Part shown: positions 38,201-46,181 of the stretch, in pieces
Position numbering within the stretch: the stretch's first letter is position 1
Layout: each line of letters starts with the position of its first letter
NCBI RefSeq assembly: GCF_027622855.1
Contig: NZ_JAPZVR010000001.1
Coordinates: forward strand, 234,664-298,663
Reading direction: 5' to 3'
Source of the DNA: Glycomyces algeriensis
GTDB lineage: Bacteria; Actinomycetota; Actinomycetes; Mycobacteriales; Micromonosporaceae
DNA length: 64,000 nt
Notes under the pieces: generated by a model
Databases searched by the model: none
What the model saw: only the letters and a program-made list of their open reading frames with translations
What the model was told of the DNA's origin: nothing
Position numbers and translations under genes: made by a program

Positions 38201-39810
38201 CCGGAGGTGACGGCGAGGCGCTGCGCCCCGGGGCGGGCGGTGAGGTTCCCGGTCGCGCGGTCCCACACCAGGCGCGGCCGCAGCTCCGCGAACGCGTCCG
38301 ACGGGTACCGGCCCGCCAGCATGTCCAATGTGGCGTCGAAGGCGGACTGGGGGAGCGAGGCGAACGGGGCGGCGCGGCGCACCACCGCGAGCAGGTCCGC
38401 GGCGGCCCAGTCGTCCATCGCGCACATCGCGACGATCTGCTGGGCGAGCACGTCGAGCGGGTTCGCGGGGATCTTGAGCGCCTCGATCGCGCCCTCCCGC
38501 ATGCGCTCCACGACCACCGCGGACTGCACGAGGTCGCCGCGGGTCTTGGGGAAGAACACGCCGCGCGAGACCGCTCCGACCTGGTGCCCGGCCCGGCCGA
38601 CGCGCTGCAGCCCGGACGCGACCGACGGCGGGGCCTCGACCTGGACGACGAGGTCGACCGCGCCCATGTCGATGCCGAGCTCGAGGCTGGAGGTGGCGAC
38701 GACGGCGCGCAGCCGGCCCGCCTTGAGGTCCTCCTCGACCAGCTTGCGCTGCTCCTTGGAGATCGAGCCGTGGTGGGTGCGGGCCAGGACTGGCGGCGCG
38801 CCCGGGGTCGCGGAGGCGCCGCCCATCAGCTCGGCCGGGCCGTGGTCCTCGGGGAGGCGTTCGCCGGTGCGCCGCTCGTACTCGATCTCGTTGAGCCGGC
38901 TGGAGAGCCGCTCGGCCACGCGGCGGGCGTTGGTGAAGACGATCGTCGACCGGTGCTGCTCCACGAGGTCGGTGATGCGCTCCTCCACGTGCGGCCAGAT
39001 CGACCGGGCCGCGCGGGCGGCCCCGGACGGGGAGGCCGACGGGGCGGGGGCCTCGGCCAGGTCGCCCATGTCCTCGACCGGGACGACCACCGAGAGGTCG
39101 AAGACCTTCGCCGAAGGCGGCTGCACGATCGCGGTGCGCCGCTGCGGCGACACGAAGCGGGCGACCTCCTCGACCGGCCGCACTGTGGCCGAGAGGCCGA
39201 TCCGGCGGGCGGGCCGCGCCAGCAGCTCGTCGAGGCGCTCGAGGGAGAGCGCGAGGTGCGCGCCGCGCTTCGTGCCCGCGACCGCGTGCACCTCGTCGAG
39301 GATGACCGTCTCGATGCCGGCCAGCGCCTCCCTCGCCTTCGAGGTGAGCATGAGGAACAGCGACTCGGGGGTGGTGATGAGGACGTCCGGGGGCCGGACC
39401 GCGAGCGAGCGGCGCTCGGCGGGCGGGGTGTCGCCCGACCGCACCCCGACGCGGATCTGCGGCTCGGGGAGCCCGAGCCGGGCGGCTTCGGCGCGGATGC
39501 CCGCGAGAGGGACGGCGAGGTTGCGTTCGACGTCGACGCCGAGGGCCTTGAGCGGGGAGATGTAGAGGACCCGGCAGCGCAGCTTCGGGTCCTCGGGCGG
39601 CGGCGCGGAGGCGAGGGCGTCGAGCGCGGAGAGGAACGCGGCCAGGGTCTTGCCCGAGCCCGTGGGGGCCACGACCAGGACGTCCTTCTCCTCGGCGAGG
39701 GCCCGCCAGGCGCTCTCCTGCGCGGGCGTCGGCGCCTCGAACGCGCCCGTGAACCATGCGGCGGTCGCGGGCGAGAAGCGGTCGAGCGCGGACTTGCGAG
39801 GTGAGGCCAT
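35218..39810 (-). CDS. lhr: Lhr-type large superfamily 2 helicase
   Basis: 1530 residues from ATG 39810, the usual length for Lhr; the open frame continues upstream without sense. Helicase motif I is VVAPTGSGKTLAAFLSALDAL (Walker A, about residues 49-55). DEVHAVAGTKRGAHLALSLERLDEL carries DEVH, SATVRPVEEVARF carries SAT, and ATSSLELGIDMGAVDLVVQVEAPPSVASGLQRVGRAGHQ carries motifs V and VI. The long C-terminal part matches the Lhr-specific region. Lhr is a 3'-5' ATP-dependent DNA/RNA-DNA helicase linked to DNA damage repair in actinobacteria. It sits near endonuclease IV and end-joining genes. Confidence 0.95.
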   Translation of the reverse strand: MASPRKSALDRFSPATAAWFTGAFEAPTPAQESAWRALAEEKDVLVVAPTGSGKTLAAFLSALDALASAPPPEDPKLRCRVLYISPLKALGVDVERNLAVPLAGIRAEAARLGLPEPQIRVGVRSGDTPPAERRSLAVRPPDVLITTPESLFLMLTSKAREALAGIETVILDEVHAVAGTKRGAHLALSLERLDELLARPARRIGLSATVRPVEEVARFVSPQRRTAIVQPPSAKVFDLSVVVPVEDMGDLAEAPAPSASPSGAARAARSIWPHVEERITDLVEQHRSTIVFTNARRVAERLSSRLNEIEYERRTGERLPEDHGPAELMGGASATPGAPPVLARTHHGSISKEQRKLVEEDLKAGRLRAVVATSSLELGIDMGAVDLVVQVEAPPSVASGLQRVGRAGHQVGAVSRGVFFPKTRGDLVQSAVVVERMREGAIEALKIPANPLDVLAQQIVAMCAMDDWAAADLLAVVRRAAPFASLPQSAFDATLDMLAGRYPSDAFAELRPRLVWDRATGNLTARPGAQRLAVTSGGTIPDRGLFGVFLAGTDPKRGGGRVGELDEEMVYESRVGDVFSLGTSSWRIEEVTRDRVVVSPAPGVPGRLPFWIGDSLGRPLELGRALGAFTREIAALPKEQARKRLNAAGLDDFAARNALAYLEEQAEATRHVPDDRTIVVERFRDELGDWRVVVHSPFGAQIHAPWALALGARLRERHGVDPQLMHHDDGIVLRLPDTDDFSFDPADLAFDKGEITGIVTEAAGSSALFASRFREAAARALLLPHRQPGKRQPLWQQRLRSSQLLEVAAQYPSFPIILEAVREVLQDVYDVPGLAELMGDIEARRVRLIEVATPEASPYARSLLFGYVAQFMYQGDTPLAERRAAALSLDSHLLGELLGEAELRELLDPDALAQLEAELQWLTEDRRARDAESVADLLRLLGPLQDRELAERGAEPDWAAELAAAGRAFKVDIAGHGHWAAVEDAGRLRDALGSALPAGVPAAFLEPVADPLGDLLARYARTHGPFTSGDAAARFGLGVAVTDGALQRLAADGRLAGGEFRPGGEGREWCDAGVLRRLRRRSLAALRKELEPVAPAALAAFLPEWQHLGGDLRGVDGLARAVEQLQGAPVPASALEKLVLPSRVVDYSPVLLDELTASGEVLWAGAGSLTGKDGWIALYPAETASLLLPDAVPFEAGPVHNALLDALAGGFGLFFRQLAEQVRAAHPEVPESQLAEALWDLVWAGRLTNDTLAPLRAHLGSGSSPGATAHRAKRAAPRGRYSPGVGSGWRELRAGTGIAVMPTVAGRWSLLPAPAGDATVRAHALATTLLDRHGVVTRGAVAAEDVEGGFAKVYRVLSVFEESGKARRGYVVEGLGAAQFAADGAVDRLRALASRRERAEGLDAVVLAAADPASAYGAALPWPEPPAGAAHKPGRKAGSLVVLVDGALVLYLERGGKTLLAWPAGESADGEADARLRAAVDALAGAARAGATGPLSIERVNDEPALSAPIGAMLEAAGFRPTHKAFRLRP

Positions 39811-40025
39811 ACCGACAATCGTGCCCCGGACGGCCGACACGACCGGCCCGGTTCGGCGAACCGCGCGCCGCCCGTGCCGGAGACGGCTCGGGCGGGCGGA
39901 TCGGGGACGTTCGCGCGGTTTCGGCGAGCCGGCATCCGCACCCATGCGCTTCCGCGCCGTCGGCGGCTCGCGAGCCTCGCCGACGCCCGACGAGCGGGCG
40001 ATGGCCGGTACTGCCCGCAGAACCC

Positions 40026-40295
40026 CTAGACGCCGAGGATCGCGAGTTCGCGGAGCTTCGCCTCGACGTCCGCGTTGCTCGGCTCGACCTGGTGCGTCCC
40101 GTCCGGGTACACCACGACCGGGATGTTCGTCCGGCCCGAGATGCGCCGCGCCTCGTCGGCGGCGGCCGGCTCGGCCTCGAGGTCGACGTAGTCGATGTCG
40201 ACGGCGAGCTCGCTGAACCGGCGCTTCGTGCGGCGGCAGTCCCCGCACCACTCGGCGCCGTACACGCGGATCGCGGTGCCTTCGTCGTTCGCCAT
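40026..40295 (-). CDS. Glutaredoxin-like protein (mycoredoxin type)
   Basis: 89 residues from ATG 40295, with the ribosome site AGGAGGGG. The thioredoxin fold is compact: IRVYGAEWCGDCRRTKRRFSEL with the CGDC active site, then NIPVVVYPDGTHQVEPSNADVEAKLREL containing the cis-Pro in NIPVV. Size and sequence match the mycoredoxin-like/glutaredoxin family, which uses mycothiol in actinobacteria to reduce mixed disulfides. The active-site Cys pair is intact. It lies about 215 bp from the Lhr start and is divergent from the endonuclease IV gene. Confidence 0.85.
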   Translation of the reverse strand: MANDEGTAIRVYGAEWCGDCRRTKRRFSELAVDIDYVDLEAEPAAADEARRISGRTNIPVVVYPDGTHQVEPSNADVEAKLRELAILGV

Positions 40296-40374
40296 GTCCG
40301 TACCCCTCCTGTTGACCTCCGCTACCGTAATCCTTTGTGAGTGCAGGCGGTAGCGAGTGAACGGGAGGCGCCGG

Positions 40375-41241
40375 GTGGGGTCGGTCGAGAGTGCAGTGGG
40401 CCACCCGGTGGGCGCGCACGTGCCCGTCGCGGGCGGCCTGGTCAAGCGCGGCATCCCCAACGCGGTCGCGTTCGAGGTCGAAGCGCTGCAGGTGTTCATC
40501 GGCTCCCCGCGCGGCTGGGCGCCGCCCCGCCTCGACCAGGACGTGGCCGACGACTTCCGCGAGCAGTGCGCCGCGCGCGGCTGGCCCGTCTACGTGCACG
40601 CCGCCTACCTGCTGAACCTCGCCTCGCCGGTGGCCGAGACCGTGAACCGCTCGGTGGAGAACCTGCGTGTGGCGATGGCCTCCGCGGAGCGGATCGGCGC
40701 GGCCGGAGTCGTGGTGCACGCCGGTTCCTCGATCGACGGCGACCGGGCCGCCGCGCTCAAGCGCCTCGCGCCCGCGTTCCGCGCCGTCCTCGACGACGCC
40801 CCGCCTTCGGTCCGGCTCCTGGTCGAGCCCACCGCCGGCGGCGCCAACTCGATGGCGTCCACACTGGTGAGCGCGGGGGAGTACCTGCAGGCCGTGGGCA
40901 TCGCCGAGGTCGGCCTGTGCCTGGACACCTGCCATATGCACGCCGCGGGCGAGCTCCTGTCCGACAGGGACGGCTTCGAGGCGTCGCTGGAGGCGCTGAG
41001 CGCGGCCGCCGGGCCGGGCCGGGTCGGCCTGGTGCACTACAACGACAGCAAGGACCCCCGGGACTCGCGCCGCGACCGGCACGAGGCGCTCGGCGAGGGC
41101 CTGCTCGGCGACGACGGCCTCAGGGCGGTGGCGGCGAGTCCGGCGCTGGCGGGCATCCCGCTGATCGTGGAGACCGCGACGCAGGCCCGCGACGTGGCGC
41201 ACGCCAAGCGCCTCGTCAGTGAGGCCGCCTCCGGCCGGTGA
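40375..41241 (+). CDS. nfo: Endonuclease IV (AP endonuclease family 2)
   Basis: 288 residues from GTG 40375, which has GGGAGG seven bases upstream; a GTG at 40357 is an alternative. The fold is the xylose-isomerase-like TIM barrel with characteristic metal ligands: VVVHAGSS, RLLVEPTAGG, VGLCLDTCHMHAAG (Asp and His), GLVHYNDSKDPRDSRRDRHEALGEG (His, Asp, His) and LIVETATQ (Glu). Endonuclease IV cuts DNA 5' to abasic sites in base excision repair, using three zinc ions. It neighbours Lhr and is part of the local DNA-repair block. Confidence 0.92.
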   Translation: MGSVESAVGHPVGAHVPVAGGLVKRGIPNAVAFEVEALQVFIGSPRGWAPPRLDQDVADDFREQCAARGWPVYVHAAYLLNLASPVAETVNRSVENLRVAMASAERIGAAGVVVHAGSSIDGDRAAALKRLAPAFRAVLDDAPPSVRLLVEPTAGGANSMASTLVSAGEYLQAVGIAEVGLCLDTCHMHAAGELLSDRDGFEASLEALSAAAGPGRVGLVHYNDSKDPRDSRRDRHEALGEGLLGDDGLRAVAASPALAGIPLIVETATQARDVAHAKRLVSEAASGR

Positions 41242-41277
41242 CGCCGCGACCCGGTCGCCGGGCCGCGGCGGATGCGC

Positions 41278-43095
41278 TCACATGCGGATCACCGGGGCGT
41301 AGTCGTCGATCCAGACGGCGAGGTCGAGGGCGAGTTCGAGGCCGAGCCGCACCTCGATCGGCATGGCCGCGCTCGGTTCCTCCACGGCCGCCTTGAGCCA
41401 CTGCTGGTCGACCAGGTCGAACACGCCGTGCCCGGGGGTGTCGAGGAGGCCGCGGCCCTGCGCGCGGATCGCCGTCGCGTAAGCGGCGTCGTTGGTCTGC
41501 GGGTAGTGGCTCTTGACGCGCTGCGCGATCGACTCGGGCAGGACGTCAGCGACGGCGGCGCGCAGGAGGCTCTTCTCGCGGCCGTCGAAGGTCTTCATCG
41601 CCCACGGGGCATTGTGGACGTACTCGACGAGCCGGTGGTCGCAGAACGGCACGCGCACTTCGAGGCCGGTGGCCATGCTCATGCGGTCCTTGCGGTCCAG
41701 GAGGATGCGCAGGAGGCCCGTGAGGTGCAGGTGGGAGACCTCCCGCATGCGGAACTCGAGGTCGCTCTCGCCCGGAGCGCGCTCGACCGCGGCGACGGCC
41801 GACCCGTAGGCGTCCCGCACGTACTCGGGGAGCGCGAGGGCGTCCTGGACGTCCCGCCGCAGGACCGGCGCGCGGCTGGGGACCATGTTGAGCCACGGGA
41901 AGGTCCGGGTGCCCCCGCTCGCCTCGGCGTGGGTCCACCGGTACCCGGCGAAGACCTCGTCGGCGGACTCGCCCGAGAGCGCCACTGTGGAGTGCTCGCG
42001 GACGCCTTTGAACAGCAGGTGCAGTGAGGCGTACGAATCGCCGTAGCCGTACGGGATGTCGCCCGCCCGGACCACGGTGGAGCGCAGGCCGGCGTCGGCG
42101 AGGCCGGCGGGGTCGAGCACGATCTCGCGGTGGTCGGTGCCGGCGTGGGCGGCCAGCTCCCGGGCGAACGCGGCATCGTGGGTGGCGCGCAGCTCGTCGG
42201 GGACGAACTCCGCGCCCGGCTCGGTGAAGCTGACCGCGAAGGTGCGCAGCGGCTCCGGGGAGCGGCGGGCCGCGAGCGCGGTGAGGGCGCTGGAGTCGAG
42301 GCCGCCGGACAGGAGCGAGCACAGCGGCACGTCCGAGACGAGCTGGCGTTCGACGATGTCCTCCAGGAGCTCCCGGACCGTGGCGACGGTGGTGTCGAGG
42401 TCGTCGGTGTGCTCGGCCGTCCGCAGCGTCCAGTACCGCTCGGTGCGGATGCCGTTGGCGGACACGGTGACGACGGTGCCCGGCTCCACCTTCCGCATGC
42501 CGCGCCAGAACCCGTCGACCGGGTCGTCGATGAGGGCCACGACCGGGCGCAGCCCTTCGGCGTCGAGGACGGGCGGGGCGAGCGGGTTGGCGAGGACCGC
42601 CTTCGGCTCGGAACCGAACAGCACGCCGTCCTCGGTGGGGAAGTAGTAGAACGGCTTCACGCCCATGCGGTCGCGGACCATGACGAGCTCGCGGCTGCGG
42701 GCGTCCCAGATCGCGAAGGCGTACATGCCGTTGAGGCGCTCGGCGACGGCCGCGCCCCATTCGAGGTAGCCGCGCAGGACCACTTCGGTGTCCGACTCGG
42801 TGGTGAAGCGGTGGCCGCGGCGGCGCAGGTCGTCCCGCAGCTCCCGGTAGTTGTAGGCCTCGCCCGCGTAGACCATGGCGACTCGGCCGTCGGGGGTGTC
42901 GGCGCGCATCGGCTGCGCGCCGCCGTCGATGTCGATCACGGCGAGGCGCCGGTGGCCGAGCGCCGCCGGGCCGTCGATCCAGACGCCCGCGGCGTCCGGC
43001 CCGCGGCAGGCCATCGTCGCGGTCATGGCCTCGACCTCGGGCCGGTGCCCGGCCAGGTCGCGGCCGAACGAGATCCATCCTGCGAATCCGCACAT
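41278..43095 (-). CDS. asnB: Asparagine synthase (glutamine-hydrolysing)
   Basis: 605 residues. The class II glutamine amidotransferase begins MCGFAGW, with the nucleophilic Cys2, and has RGPDAAGVW and RRLAVIDIDGGAQPM. The synthetase half has the PP-loop LCSLLSGGLDSSALTALAAR and later SGESADEVFAGYRW. It converts aspartate, glutamine and ATP to asparagine and glutamate in the cytoplasm. The length and both domains are complete. It is divergent from a TetR gene, with a 13-bp palindrome between them, suggesting ligand-controlled expression. It is not adjacent to the biosynthetic cluster at 50.7 kb. Confidence 0.93.
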   Translation of the reverse strand: MCGFAGWISFGRDLAGHRPEVEAMTATMACRGPDAAGVWIDGPAALGHRRLAVIDIDGGAQPMRADTPDGRVAMVYAGEAYNYRELRDDLRRRGHRFTTESDTEVVLRGYLEWGAAVAERLNGMYAFAIWDARSRELVMVRDRMGVKPFYYFPTEDGVLFGSEPKAVLANPLAPPVLDAEGLRPVVALIDDPVDGFWRGMRKVEPGTVVTVSANGIRTERYWTLRTAEHTDDLDTTVATVRELLEDIVERQLVSDVPLCSLLSGGLDSSALTALAARRSPEPLRTFAVSFTEPGAEFVPDELRATHDAAFARELAAHAGTDHREIVLDPAGLADAGLRSTVVRAGDIPYGYGDSYASLHLLFKGVREHSTVALSGESADEVFAGYRWTHAEASGGTRTFPWLNMVPSRAPVLRRDVQDALALPEYVRDAYGSAVAAVERAPGESDLEFRMREVSHLHLTGLLRILLDRKDRMSMATGLEVRVPFCDHRLVEYVHNAPWAMKTFDGREKSLLRAAVADVLPESIAQRVKSHYPQTNDAAYATAIRAQGRGLLDTPGHGVFDLVDQQWLKAAVEEPSAAMPIEVRLGLELALDLAVWIDDYAPVIRM

Positions 43096-43124
43096 GTCGT
43101 GCCGTCCTCTCTCGGAGCAATCAC

Positions 43125-43137
43125 TGTAGTGACTACA
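43125..43137. promoter_or_regulatory. TetR operator between asnB and TetR gene
   Basis: Perfect palindrome TGTAGT-G-ACTACA, followed at 43142 by a second, partial copy (TGTAGTAACT). The region is AT-rich and lies about 30 bp from the asnB start. Confidence 0.65.
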
Positions 43138-43184
43138 ATAATGTAGTAACTCTAATTGTCAAGCGAGTGCAGTAGGATTCCGGC

Positions 43185-43793
43185 ATGGCAGCGGAGCAAC
43201 CCGATCCGGGACGGCGGGAACGCAAGAAGCAGCGCACCCGGGAGTCGATCCAGGACGCGGCGTACCGGCTGTTCGCCGCCCACGGCTTCGAGCAGACGAC
43301 GGTGAACGAGATCGCCGCCGAGGCGGACGTCTCGCCCGGCACGTTCTTCAACCACTTCCCCGCCAAGGAGTCCGTCCTCTTCAACGACCGGACCGCCCTG
43401 ATCGAGCAGGGCACGCGGACCATCGCCGCGCGCGAGCCCGCCGAACCCCCGATCGAGGCCCTGGTCCGAGTCGTGCTGGCGATGCTCGACGCCCCCGGCC
43501 TCGACGCCGGCTCCGACCGCGAGCGCCTGCGGCTGGAGATCGTCATGGACTCGCCCGTGCTGCGCGGCCTCATGTTTCAGCGGATGTTCGACATCCAGGA
43601 CCAGCTCGCCGAAGCCCTCCGCGCCACCGACCCCGGCCTCGGCGAACTCGAGGCCGCGGCCCTCGTCGGCGCCGTCATGGGCGCCGGCAGCGCCGCCGTC
43701 CAGACCGCGCTCCAGTCCGGTCTCCCCCTTGAGGAGTCGCTGCGGCGGGCCCTCGGCCACATCACGCGCCACCTCCAGGCGGCGGCCGGCTAG
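43185..43793 (+). CDS. TetR-family regulator divergent from asnB
   Basis: 202 residues. The N-terminal helix-turn-helix is AYRLFAAHGFEQTTVNEIAAEADVSPGTFFNHFPAKESVLF, after a basic RRERKKQRTRESI lead. The C-terminal ligand domain is helical and of the TetR type. It is divergent from asnB, with TGTAGT-type dyads in the 89-bp gap. A role as repressor of asnB or of a wider regulon is inferred from this arrangement. No ligand can be named. Confidence 0.88.
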   Translation: MAAEQPDPGRRERKKQRTRESIQDAAYRLFAAHGFEQTTVNEIAAEADVSPGTFFNHFPAKESVLFNDRTALIEQGTRTIAAREPAEPPIEALVRVVLAMLDAPGLDAGSDRERLRLEIVMDSPVLRGLMFQRMFDIQDQLAEALRATDPGLGELEAAALVGAVMGAGSAAVQTALQSGLPLEESLRRALGHITRHLQAAAG

Positions 43794-43833
43794 CGACGCC
43801 GCGCCCCGCCGAGAAGGGGTCGACGACGGTCTA

Positions 43834-43847
43834 TGTTTTCGACAACA
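43834..43847. promoter_or_regulatory. LacI-type operator upstream of the GH93-like gene
   Basis: TGTTTTCGACAACA, one base from the perfect palindrome TGTTTTCGAAAACA found in front of the ABC importer (47374-47387). It is placed about 85 bp before the GH93-like start, in an AT-rich stretch. Confidence 0.7.
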
Positions 43848-43931
43848 TTTCTGTTAGGTTGAGCCACGAACCGGGTGCGGGCGCCGGCGCAGAGGCCCGA
43901 CCCACCGCAAGCGACCCCTTGAGGAGTGGCG

Positions 43932-46181
43932 ATGAAGCCGAACAGATCCATGTGGTGGAGGGCGCTGGCCGCGCTCGTCGCCGCGGCGGCGCTGGTGCTC
44001 GCACCATCGGCCCCGGCCCAGGCCTACAACCCGATGGGCGGGGTCCTCTACGACCTCGGCGACCGGGACTGCCTGAAGGGCCTCGGGAACTGCGCGGTCT
44101 ACCCGAAGTCCGCGCAGCTGCCGAGCGGCCGCCTCGTCGCGGCCTTCGAGAACGCCGTCGTCGCCCCCTCCGGCAGCGCGGACGGCGAGACCCTGCCGGT
44201 CTACAAGAGCGACGACCGCGGCACCAGCTGGAGCCACCTCGCCGAGGTGCCCGCCCCCGCCTACCTCTCCGCCGACCCCGCGTACGACAGGTACATCAGC
44301 CACTGGGGCAGCCCGTACCTCTACGCCCTTCCGCAGCGGGTCGGGAACCTCGCCGCCGGCACACTGCTGCTCGCCAGCGTCGTCACCGGCGACGACCACT
44401 ACTACCTCGAACGCAAGGCCGCCGACCCGAACTGGGTGCCCACCAACGACGGCGACCGCTCCGACATGGCCCTCGCCCTGTACGCCAGCGACGATGAGGG
44501 CGCGACCTGGCGGGTCGTGAACATCATCGCCACCGGCGGCTGGCAGGGCGGCAGCGCCGGCGCCACCGGCGTCAACGTCGCCGCCGCCAACACCTACCGG
44601 CAGGTCGACCCCATCTGGGAGCCGTTCCTGATGGTCTACAACGGACAGCTCGTGGCGTACTACTCCGACGAGAACGACTACATCGGCGTCACCGCCGCCG
44701 GCGTCCCGATCCTCGACCCCGCCAACGCCACCGCACCGGACTCGCACGGGCAGATCCTGGTGCACAAGACCTGGAACGGCACCAGCGCCGCCTGGTCCAG
44801 CCCCGTGGTCGACGTGCAGGGCCTGACGCAGGGCATGGGCGGCGGCAAGACCGTGATCGGCGGCGGCCGCCCGGGCATGACCACCGTCGCGCCCACCTCG
44901 GACGGCAAGTGGCTCATCACCTACGAGTACTGGGGCGGGGGAGCGAACATCCGCTACAAGGTCGCGAACAGCCCGCTCGACTTCAGGACCGTGGGCGGCC
45001 AGGCGGGCGCCGAGATCGGCGCCCTCCCGGTCGCGAGCGGCTCACGCGCCCTCTCGACCGGCGGCAGCCCGGTCCTCATCGGACTCCCCGACGGCCGCAT
45101 CGCGTACAACGCCGCGGGCAGCGCCAGCGTCTGGGTCAACGAGACCGGCTCCAGCACCGGCACCTGGACCGAGCACCAGACCAACATCGGCGCCGGGTAC
45201 AGCCGGACCCTCCAGTACGTGGAGGGCACCGGCCGCGTCGTGATCCTCCAGGGCACGTGGGGCGGTCCGACCAGCGCCGCGGTCATCCGCTTCGGCGAAG
45301 TGGACCTCGGCGACTCGGACGGCGCCTACCACCAGCTGGTGAACCGCCAGACCGGGCAGGTCCTCGGCACCGGCGGCAACACCACCGACGCGAACCTCGG
45401 CAACGGGGACGTCCCGGACGTGGTCCTGGAGGACGCCGGCGCGACTCCGGAGCCCGACACCCAGTTCTGGCACCTCGCGACCAAGGGCGGCAGCTCGGTG
45501 ACGCTGCTGAACAAGTCGGGCGGCCGCGCCGCCGGCATCTGGACCGGCAGCGCCACGGCCGGCCAGCGGATCGGCCAGTGGGTCGACGACACCGCCACGG
45601 GCACCTGGAACCTCGTCCCCACCAGCGACGGCTTCCACCGGTTCCAGTCCACCGCGAACCCGGCCCTGTACCTGACCGGCGGCGCTGAAGGCGCAGCGGC
45701 GACCTTGCAGCCCTTGACGAACAACGGCTCCCAGGAGTGGCGGCTGTCCGACGGGACGGCCGGTGCGGTGACCCTGGCGGCGCGCCACTCCGGGAAGTGC
45801 GTCGACGTCGTCGGCGCCTCCACGGCGAACGGCGCCGAGACCGCCCAGTACGGCTGCAACGGCGGCGCGAACCAGTCCTGGCGGTTCCAGGCCCTCGGCA
45901 ACGGCTACCACCAGATCACGGCGGTCCACTCGGGCAAGTGCCTCGACGTGAACGCCGCGTCGACCGCCGACGCCGCCAGGGTCGTCCAGTGGACCTGCAA
46001 CGGCGGCCGCAACCAGCAGTGGGAGGTCGTCGACGCCGGAGGCGGCCACATCCGGCTCGTGGCGCGGCACAGCGGCAAGTGCCTCGACGTGCCGAGCAGT
46101 GCGCTCGCCGACGGCGCCCGGCTGCAGCAGTACGCCTGCAACGGCGGTCAGAACCAGCAGTTCACCTGGGCCCCAGCCTGA
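43932..46181 (+). CDS. Secreted GH93-like exo-arabinanase with C-terminal ricin/CBM13 domains
   Basis: 749 residues from ATG 43932 (GAGGAG six bases upstream; a GTG two codons earlier is possible). A Sec signal peptide ends near AQA-YN (about residue 32). The beta-propeller part resembles GH93 exo-1,5-alpha-L-arabinanases: SDDRGTSWSHLAEV, DPIWEPFLMVYNGQLVAYYSDEN, SHGQILVHKTW and GRPGMTTVAPTSDGKWLITYEYWGGG. After about residue 455 come two trefoil-type modules; the last (about 615-749) has three HSGKCxDV...GGxNQxW repeats of a CBM13. GH93 enzymes release arabinobiose from arabinan. Databases may name it a generic sialidase-like BNR protein. An operator at 43834 links it to the LacI gene. Confidence 0.8.
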   Translation: MKPNRSMWWRALAALVAAAALVLAPSAPAQAYNPMGGVLYDLGDRDCLKGLGNCAVYPKSAQLPSGRLVAAFENAVVAPSGSADGETLPVYKSDDRGTSWSHLAEVPAPAYLSADPAYDRYISHWGSPYLYALPQRVGNLAAGTLLLASVVTGDDHYYLERKAADPNWVPTNDGDRSDMALALYASDDEGATWRVVNIIATGGWQGGSAGATGVNVAAANTYRQVDPIWEPFLMVYNGQLVAYYSDENDYIGVTAAGVPILDPANATAPDSHGQILVHKTWNGTSAAWSSPVVDVQGLTQGMGGGKTVIGGGRPGMTTVAPTSDGKWLITYEYWGGGANIRYKVANSPLDFRTVGGQAGAEIGALPVASGSRALSTGGSPVLIGLPDGRIAYNAAGSASVWVNETGSSTGTWTEHQTNIGAGYSRTLQYVEGTGRVVILQGTWGGPTSAAVIRFGEVDLGDSDGAYHQLVNRQTGQVLGTGGNTTDANLGNGDVPDVVLEDAGATPEPDTQFWHLATKGGSSVTLLNKSGGRAAGIWTGSATAGQRIGQWVDDTATGTWNLVPTSDGFHRFQSTANPALYLTGGAEGAAATLQPLTNNGSQEWRLSDGTAGAVTLAARHSGKCVDVVGASTANGAETAQYGCNGGANQSWRFQALGNGYHQITAVHSGKCLDVNAASTADAARVVQWTCNGGRNQQWEVVDAGGGHIRLVARHSGKCLDVPSSALADGARLQQYACNGGQNQQFTWAPA

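Noticed and set aside
35218-41202. 1994-residue minus-strand open frame
   Set aside because: Only 35218-39810 reads as a protein (Lhr). Upstream it is the antisense of the endonuclease IV gene and Arg/Pro-rich non-sense.
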